Below, piece by piece: positions 6,119 through 9,940 of a stretch of DNA of 9,940 nt (position 1 is the stretch's first letter; each line of letters opens with the position of its first letter). The notes below the pieces were generated by a model. It was not told the origin of the DNA. It worked only from the letters and a program-made list of their open reading frames with translations, and searched no databases. The stretch covers positions 1 through 9,940 of the forward strand of contig JADGGF010000128.1 in the NCBI GenBank assembly GCA_019690055.1, in the 5' to 3' direction. The position numbers and the translations under genes were made by a program. The DNA comes from Micromonosporaceae bacterium (GTDB taxonomy: Bacteria > Actinomycetota > Actinomycetes > Mycobacteriales > Micromonosporaceae).

Positions 6119-6786
6119 TGGATGCCCTGGCCCAGCTCGCGCCCGTGGCCGCGCCGCTGCTGCGGGACGTGGACACCGCGTTGCTGACCCTGGGCGCACC
6201 CCCGACGCATCCGGTCTGGCAAGCCCTGGGTCGGGTCGGCGCGACGCCGGCGGACGTGGTCGCGTTCGTCGCCGACCTGGAGCCGTCGCGGCTGCGGGCG
6301 GCCGCCGAGGCGCTGCGCGCACAGGCGACGGCGTACGAGCAGGCGCCCCTCCCGCTCGACGCGCCGTGGGAGGGTGAGACCGCACGGTATTACCGCGCAG
6401 CCGCCGCGTCGGTGCACGAGCACCTCGCCGGCGACGGACCCAGCCTCGCCTCGCGCCTGCGGGCTCAGGCGTCCTATGTGGATAGTTGGGCCGAGTGGCA
6501 GCAGGCGCTGCGCGACAGCCTGGCCCGGGTGCTGGCGCAGGCCATGACCTCCAGCCAGGCGGTCATCCTTCGCTCGCAGATGGTGCGACCGGCCGAGGTG
6601 GACGGGTTGCCGGCGGCGGTGCACGCCGCGGCCGACATCGCCGTCGTGCTGCTCGGCGTGGCCGAGGACGCGGCGGCGGCCGGGCGCGACGTGATCCAGG
6701 CGGCGCAGGGCCTGGACGAGCTGCCGTACCGACCGAGCCTGCCGAGCGACCCGCTCACCGGTTCCGCCACGATCCGCCTGGACTGA
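6115..6786 (+). CDS. Helical WXG-motif protein, putative type VII secretion-associated partner
   Basis: 223 residues from GTG at 6115 (4-nt GTGA overlap with the preceding stop); ATG at 6118 is an equally good start. It is Ala-rich and helical throughout, with a W85-E86-G87 turn in DAPWEGETARYYRAA between two long helices, the hallmark of WXG100-type hairpins. It is about twice the usual WXG100 length: a first helical half (1-84), the WXG turn, then a long helix and a second helical region (about 165-200) before a Pro/Ser tail. No YxxxD/E export signal is obvious. Coding-like sequence in another frame begins right at its stop (6783-6872), so its 3' end may be frameshifted. The function is unknown; pairing with the EspC-like protein is inferred from overlap. 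Confidence 0.65.
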   Translation: MMDALAQLAPVAAPLLRDVDTALLTLGAPPTHPVWQALGRVGATPADVVAFVADLEPSRLRAAAEALRAQATAYEQAPLPLDAPWEGETARYYRAAAASVHEHLAGDGPSLASRLRAQASYVDSWAEWQQALRDSLARVLAQAMTSSQAVILRSQMVRPAEVDGLPAAVHAAADIAVVLLGVAEDAAAAGRDVIQAAQGLDELPYRPSLPSDPLTGSATIRLD

Positions 6787-6872
6787 CCCCGCCCCCCCGC
6801 CTGGGGCTGACCTGGCGGCCCGAGCCGTACGGCCTGCGGTTCGTGCTGCCCGGGCGGCATCCGGGCGGCTGA
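6783..6872 (+). other. Coding-like segment in a shifted frame after the WXG-protein stop
   Basis: From CTG at 6783 to TGA at 6870-6872, one frame reads a plausible peptide containing GLTWRPEPYGLRFVLPGRHP. In it A/T falls at the third codon position only once in 29 codons, as strong as in real genes here. No ATG, GTG or TTG start precedes it in that frame until GTG at 6843. It could be the frameshifted C-terminus of the WXG-motif protein, a very small gene with a CTG start, or decayed coding sequence. A 7-C run sits at 6792-6798, but it is downstream of the stop that would have to be bypassed. Confidence 0.4.
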
Positions 6873-6887
6873 CGTAGGGTGCCTGAC

Positions 6888-7757
6888 GTGGGTCAGCTCT
6901 GCGCGGTGACGTTCACCAAGTACGGCCGGCTGTTCTACTGCAACCCCGGCGAGATCCAGCCGAAGGTGGGTGACCTCGTCCTCGTGCCCACCGACGACGG
7001 CCCGGAGGTGGCCGAGTGCGTGTGGGCGCCGGAGTGGACCGACGTGGACACGAGCGGCTTTCCCACGCTGCTGGGCTTCGCCGGTCCCGAGGACATCCGC
7101 CGCGACGAGCAGATCCGCCGGGCCAAGGCCGAGGCCATGGTGGCCGCCCGGCGGCTGATTCGCGCCCACGAGCTGCCCATGAAGGTGGTGGCGGTCGACC
7201 ACATCCCGGCCACCGGCGAGGGTGAGGGTGCGGCCAGCCAGCGGAGCGGTGGGGCGTCCGGGGCGAAGACCACGATCTACTTCACCGCCCCCCATCGGGT
7301 CGATTTCCGGGCGCTGGTGCGCGACCTCGGCGCCACCCTGCGGTGCCGGGTCGAGTTGCGTCAGCTCTCGGCCCGCGATTCGGCCCGCGTGCAGGGCGGC
7401 ATCGGCTCCTGCGGGCGGGACCTGTGTTGTGCCACCTTCCTGACCGACTTCGAACCGGTCACCATCCGGATGGCCAAGGACCAGGACCTGCCGCTGAACC
7501 CGATGCGGATCGCCGGGGCCTGCGGACGCCTGATGTGCTGCCTCAAGTACGAGCACCCGCTGTACGCCGACGCCGGCAGCTATCCGAACCCGGGTACCAC
7601 GGTGGAGACCGCGGAGGGAACGGGGCGGGTGATTTCCAAGTTCCCGCCCGGAGGCTCCGTCGCCATCCGCCTGTCGGCCGACGGGCGGGCCGTACGGTGC
7701 CCAGTTGCCGACGTCTGCGGTTCCCGGAAGGCGTTCGAGTCGCGTACCGCGACGTGA
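6888..7757 (+). CDS. ricT: PSP1 / RicT (YaaT) family protein
   Basis: 289 residues. GTG at 6888 is chosen because AGGG at 6876-6879 is 8 nt upstream and the family usually begins just before LCAVTFTKYGRL; GTG at 6879 would add three residues. The PSP1 domain carries two matching cysteine motifs, SCGRDLCC (C175, C180, C181) and ACGRLMCC (C212, C217, C218), the conserved positions tied to iron-sulfur binding in the Bacillus RicA-RicF-RicT complex, which affects RNase Y-dependent mRNA processing and differentiation. RicA and RicF are not seen here, and the actinobacterial role is less known. A Gly/Ser-rich insertion lies near residues 107-123. In Bacillus the gene follows tmk and holB, as here once the small-protein cluster is skipped. 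The 3' end is partly duplicated after the stop. Confidence 0.9.
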   Translation: MGQLCAVTFTKYGRLFYCNPGEIQPKVGDLVLVPTDDGPEVAECVWAPEWTDVDTSGFPTLLGFAGPEDIRRDEQIRRAKAEAMVAARRLIRAHELPMKVVAVDHIPATGEGEGAASQRSGGASGAKTTIYFTAPHRVDFRALVRDLGATLRCRVELRQLSARDSARVQGGIGSCGRDLCCATFLTDFEPVTIRMAKDQDLPLNPMRIAGACGRLMCCLKYEHPLYADAGSYPNPGTTVETAEGTGRVISKFPPGGSVAIRLSADGRAVRCPVADVCGSRKAFESRTAT

Positions 7758-7817
7758 CTGTCGTGCTGCGGCGACCGTCGCGCACCGCGACGGGAGTCCG
7801 GTACCGGGACGTGACGG
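7737..7817. repeat. Direct repeat spanning the ricT stop codon (period 57)
   Basis: Positions 7737-7760 and 7794-7817 match at 20 of 24 bases, including the core gtaccgcgacgtgac / gtaccgggacgtgac. The period of 57 keeps frame, so reading past the ricT stop gives 18 codons ending in ESGTGT and a second TGA, echoing ESRTAT at the real end. It looks like a partial tandem duplication. Confidence 0.6.
7760..7791 (+). terminator. Possible hairpin terminator after ricT
   Basis: GTCG (7760-7763) pairs with CGAC (7788-7791), and GTGC..TGCGGCG-type bases inside pair with the opposite arm, giving about 12 pairs with one mismatch and one bulge around a 5-nt loop. It starts 3 nt after the ricT stop and has no T-tract, which is common in actinobacteria but makes the call weak. 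Confidence 0.3.
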
Positions 7818-7867
7818 CCTGACTTCGCGAGGTGGCAACCCGGGCGCGGACCGCTGGCGCGGTGGCG

Positions 7868-7873
7868 TACACT
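7868..7873 (+). promoter_or_regulatory. -10 box for tRNA-Thr
   Basis: TACACT (TAnnnT) ends 11 nt before the mature tRNA 5' end, a fitting position for a -10 box. No clear -35 box is seen in the GC-rich sequence upstream. Confidence 0.4.
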
Positions 7874-7884
7874 CGATGCTCGTT

Positions 7885-7958
7885 GCCGCCTTAGCTCAGT
7901 CGGTCAGAGCGACGCACTCGTAATGCGTAGGTCCGGGGTTCGATTCCCCGAGGCGGCT
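7885..7958 (+). tRNA. tRNA-Thr (anticodon CGT)
   Basis: A full 74-nt cloverleaf: acceptor GCCGCCT/AGGCGGC, D-stem GCTC/GAGC with a 9-nt loop, anticodon stem ACGCA/TGCGT with loop CTCGTAA (anticodon CGT at 7919-7921, reading ACG), a 5-nt variable loop, T-stem CGGGG/CCCCG with loop TTCGATT, and discriminator T. CCA is not encoded. All stems pair perfectly, so it should be functional. No integrase or attachment-site duplicate is visible, so there is no sign of insertion at its 3' end within the window. Confidence 0.98.
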
Positions 7959-7963
7959 CGGCC

Positions 7964-7998
7964 GGAACCCCCGTTGTTCCTCGGGGTTCCATCCCCTT
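7964..7998 (+). terminator. Terminator hairpin after tRNA-Thr
   Basis: GGAACCCC (7964-7971) pairs perfectly with GGGGTTCC (7983-7990) around an 11-nt loop. It starts 5 nt after the tRNA and is followed by a pyrimidine-rich stretch. Position and structure fit an intrinsic terminator. Confidence 0.7.
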
Positions 7999-8032
7999 CT
8001 TCGCTCAGCCCGTCACCGCTGCGGTGGTGGGT

Positions 8033-8038
8033 TAATCT
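8033..8038 (+). promoter_or_regulatory. Possible -10 box for the small membrane protein gene
   Basis: TAATCT fits TAnnnT in a GC-rich context, about 48 nt before the chosen start. A short hairpin (caccg/cggtg, 8014-8026) lies just upstream and no clear -35 box is seen. Confidence 0.25.
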
Positions 8039-8085
8039 GGCGTGATCGGGGATATTCGATCGCTGTCGGCCCGGAGGTGCGTGAC

Positions 8086-8508
8086 GTGCGACGGGACCTG
8101 GAGCGTGGCCCCAATCCTGTGGTTGCCCTGCTGCCGCGTTACCTGTTCGCCTCCGCCCTGGTCTCCCAACTGGTCGCCCTGATCGCCGGGCTGCCCGCCA
8201 TCGCCGACATCGCCCGCGGCGTGCTGGCGACGGCCGTGATCGTCGGCCTGGTCGCGCTGACCGTCCTGCTGGTTGACTACACGATCACGCCAGCGGGCAG
8301 CCGAGCGCACCGCCTGCGCGGCCTGGCCAGCGGTTGGACATCGGCGATGGTCATTGGCTTCATGTTCGCCTGGTGCCTGGAGGCGGAGGGCGCCCACGCC
8401 GGATCGGTGTTCCTGGTCGAGCTCGTCTCGTTCGCCGGCGGGATGCTGTGCGCGCGCGATGCGCTGCGGCTGGCGCCGGTCGACTCGTACGGCGACGTGG
8501 TCGCCTAG
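8086..8508 (+). CDS. Small four-helix membrane protein of unknown function
   Basis: 140 residues from GTG at 8086, placed 8 nt after GGAGG (8073-8077). GTG at 8077 is in frame but overlaps that motif. Four hydrophobic segments are visible at about 19-39, 43-64, 82-99 and 106-123, with a charged N-terminus (RRDLER) and a basic loop between helices 2 and 3 (SRAHRLRGL), suggesting both ends and that loop are cytoplasmic. I recognise no family and see no catalytic motif. It follows the tRNA terminator and precedes an MFS transporter by 97 bp in the same direction, but that gap suggests separate control. Codon use is like the neighbours. Confidence 0.75.
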   Translation: MRRDLERGPNPVVALLPRYLFASALVSQLVALIAGLPAIADIARGVLATAVIVGLVALTVLLVDYTITPAGSRAHRLRGLASGWTSAMVIGFMFAWCLEAEGAHAGSVFLVELVSFAGGMLCARDALRLAPVDSYGDVVA

Positions 8509-8605
8509 TCTCGTCCGGCTCCGCGGCGTGCTCTCGGTCACCATTCCTGCCGTCGTTGGGTAATTCCTTCGACAGCCATGGGCTCTGGCCGGACCATCGC
8601 TGTTC

Positions 8606-9940
8606 GTGTCATTCGCCGAGCTTGCCCAGCGGATCCTGAAGCAGGCCGCGCCGGACCTGACCCCGTTGCGGGCGTCCCGCGCGTTCCGTTTCGTCTTCGC
8701 TGGATCGGGGATCTCCGCGCTCGGCTCGTACGTCACCTACGTCGCCATCCCCTACCAGGTCTACCTGCTCACCGACGACCCGCTGCTGGTCGGACTGCTC
8801 GGGGTGTGCGAGATCGCGCCGCTGCTGGTGATGGCGCTTGTCGGCGGCGCCCTGGCCGACTACACCGACCGGCGGCGCCTGGTGCTGGTGGGCGAGATCG
8901 CCTTCGCCGGGCTGACCGTGGTGCTGCTGCTGCACGCGGCGCTGGGCAGTCCGTACCTGTGGCTGCTCTACGTGGTCGCCGCGCTGATCGCGACCGTCGA
9001 TGGCGTGCAGCGGCCCGCGATGGACGCGATGGTGCCGCGGCTGGTCCAGCCGGAGCAGATTCCGGCCGCGGTCGTGCTCAACACGCTGCGGGGCAACGTG
9101 GCCTGGCTCGTCGGCCCGGCGCTGGGCGGCGTGCTGCTCGCGACCGTACCCCTGCCCCTGGTCTTCGCGGTCGACCTCGCCACCTTCGCGGTCAGCATCG
9201 CCTGCTTCGCCGCGATCGGTGCGGTACCGCCGCCCCCGGCGGCCGAGCGGCCGTCGTTGCGCTCGGTGGGCGCGGGTCTGCGGTACGCCGTACGCCGCCC
9301 GGAACTGCTCGGCACCTATCTGGTCGACATCAATGCGATGTTCTTCGGCATGGCCCAGTCGCTGTTCCCGTTCGTCGCCGAGGAACTCGGGGGACCGGCG
9401 GTGCTCGGCCTGCTCTACGCGGCGCCCTCGGCCGGTTCCCTGCTCGCCAGCCTCGTCTCCCGCTGGACGGGCCGGGTCCATCGGCACGGCCTCGCGGTGA
9501 CGCTCGCCGCCGGCGCCTGGGGGGTCGCGATCGTCGGGTTCGGACTGTCGCGCACGCTGTGGCTCGCGCTGCTGTTTTTGTTCCTGGCCGGCGCGGCCGA
9601 CATGGTGTCGGGGCTGTTCCGGGCGGTGATCTGGAACCAGACGATTCCCGACCACATGCGCGGCCGGCTCGCCGGCATCGAAATGCTCTCCTACATGATC
9701 GGGCCGACCCTCGGCAACGCGCGGGCCGGCGGGATGGCCCGCCTGACGGGTGTGTTCGGGTCGATCGTGGTGGGGGGCGTGCTCTGCGTCGTCGGCACCG
9801 TGGCGCTGGCCGCCGCCATGCCCGCCTTCCTGCGCTACGACGGCCGCGAGGGCCTGAAGAAGAAGATCGCCGAGGACGAGGCGTGGGGGGCCCCCCGCGG
9901 CCCCGCGCGGCCCCCCCCCCCCCCCCGCCCCCCCGCCCCC
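8606..9940 (+). CDS. MFS transporter (EntS/MFS_3-like), incomplete at window end
   Basis: 445 codons are visible with no stop before the window edge. GTG at 8606 is the best start: an in-frame TAA lies at 8561-8563, and MSFAELAQRILKQAAPDLTP leads into the common entry LRASRAFRFVFAGSGISALG. No Shine-Dalgarno is seen. It has MFS motif A GGALADYTDRRR (80-91), about 12 hydrophobic helices, NTLRGNVAWLVGPALGG in the sixth-helix area and IPDHMRGRLAGIEM in the second half, all typical of MFS_3 exporters. The substrate is unknown. It is related in family to the MFS half of the TMK fusion. The transporter domain ends near LRYDGREGLKKKIAEDEAW; the Gly/Pro/Arg tail beyond comes from low-complexity G/C-only sequence and is probably not real protein. 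Confidence 0.85.
   Translation, partial: MSFAELAQRILKQAAPDLTPLRASRAFRFVFAGSGISALGSYVTYVAIPYQVYLLTDDPLLVGLLGVCEIAPLLVMALVGGALADYTDRRRLVLVGEIAFAGLTVVLLLHAALGSPYLWLLYVVAALIATVDGVQRPAMDAMVPRLVQPEQIPAAVVLNTLRGNVAWLVGPALGGVLLATVPLPLVFAVDLATFAVSIACFAAIGAVPPPPAAERPSLRSVGAGLRYAVRRPELLGTYLVDINAMFFGMAQSLFPFVAEELGGPAVLGLLYAAPSAGSLLASLVSRWTGRVHRHGLAVTLAAGAWGVAIVGFGLSRTLWLALLFLFLAGAADMVSGLFRAVIWNQTIPDHMRGRLAGIEMLSYMIGPTLGNARAGGMARLTGVFGSIVVGGVLCVVGTVALAAAMPAFLRYDGREGLKKKIAEDEAWGAPRGPARPPPPPRPPAP
9885..9940. other. G/C-only low-complexity tail, probable sequence artefact
   Basis: The last 56 bases contain no A or T. They open with six G then six C and end with 28 C out of the last 30, including a 16-C run (9911-9926). 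This resembles the poly-G (here poly-C) artefact of two-colour sequencing at a contig end rather than natural coding sequence. Confidence 0.65.

Noticed and set aside
6474..7838. 454-residue minus-strand open frame opposite the WXG gene and ricT
   Set aside because: Covers two plus-strand genes with clear motifs and carries no motif itself.
7885..7958. tRNA-Thr as an integration site of a mobile element
   Set aside because: No integrase, no repeated tRNA 3' end and no composition change follow it; a terminator and ordinary membrane-protein genes come next.
8609..9655. 348-residue minus-strand frame opposite the second MFS gene
   Set aside because: Gln/Arg/His-rich antisense of hydrophobic codons, a typical artefact opposite membrane proteins.

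Overview
The window is very GC-rich DNA with strong G/C bias at third codon positions, several GTG starts, GTGA/ATGA stop-start overlaps and actinobacterial gene content. These include an MFS-thymidylate kinase fusion, YbaB/EbfC-like and EspC/WXG-like small proteins, and a PSP1/RicT protein. It most resembles a filamentous actinomycete of the Micromonosporaceae type; that family placement is inference from gene content and style, not from a database match.

Layout. Positions 45-1283 (minus strand) encode a PLP-dependent fold-type III enzyme of the D-threonine aldolase / amino-acid deaminase type. A 355-bp divergent intergenic region (1284-1638) follows. It holds a 58-bp palindromic repeat, a short direct repeat and a possible promoter. 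On the plus strand come the bifunctional MFS-TMK protein (1639-3912) and holB, DNA polymerase III delta' (3909-5222, 4-nt overlap). The last codons and stop of holB lie inside a second copy of the palindromic repeat. A 175-bp gap with a perfect DnaA box and a candidate promoter leads into a tightly packed cluster: a YbaB/EbfC-like protein (5398-5712), a possible 29-codon linking ORF, an EspC-like type VII secretion target (5795-6118) and a helical WXG-motif protein (6115-6786). A coding-looking stretch without a start codon (6783-6872) sits before ricT/PSP1 (6888-7757). Then come tRNA-Thr(CGT) (7885-7958) with a terminator hairpin, a small four-helix membrane protein (8086-8508), and a second MFS transporter (8606 to the window edge), which is incomplete and ends in G/C-only low-complexity sequence.

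How the genes relate. TMK makes dTDP for DNA synthesis, delta' is part of the clamp loader, and RicT-type genes follow holB in Firmicutes (tmk-...-holB-yaaT). The block therefore looks like an old replication/nucleotide neighbourhood. The unusual part is the cluster of YbaB-like, EspC-like and WXG-like proteins inserted between holB and ricT with no secretion machinery nearby. I see no phage, CRISPR, defence island, transposase or biosynthetic cluster. The most notable non-gene signal is the pair of 58-bp palindromes, whose 18-nt loops match each other in opposite orientation.
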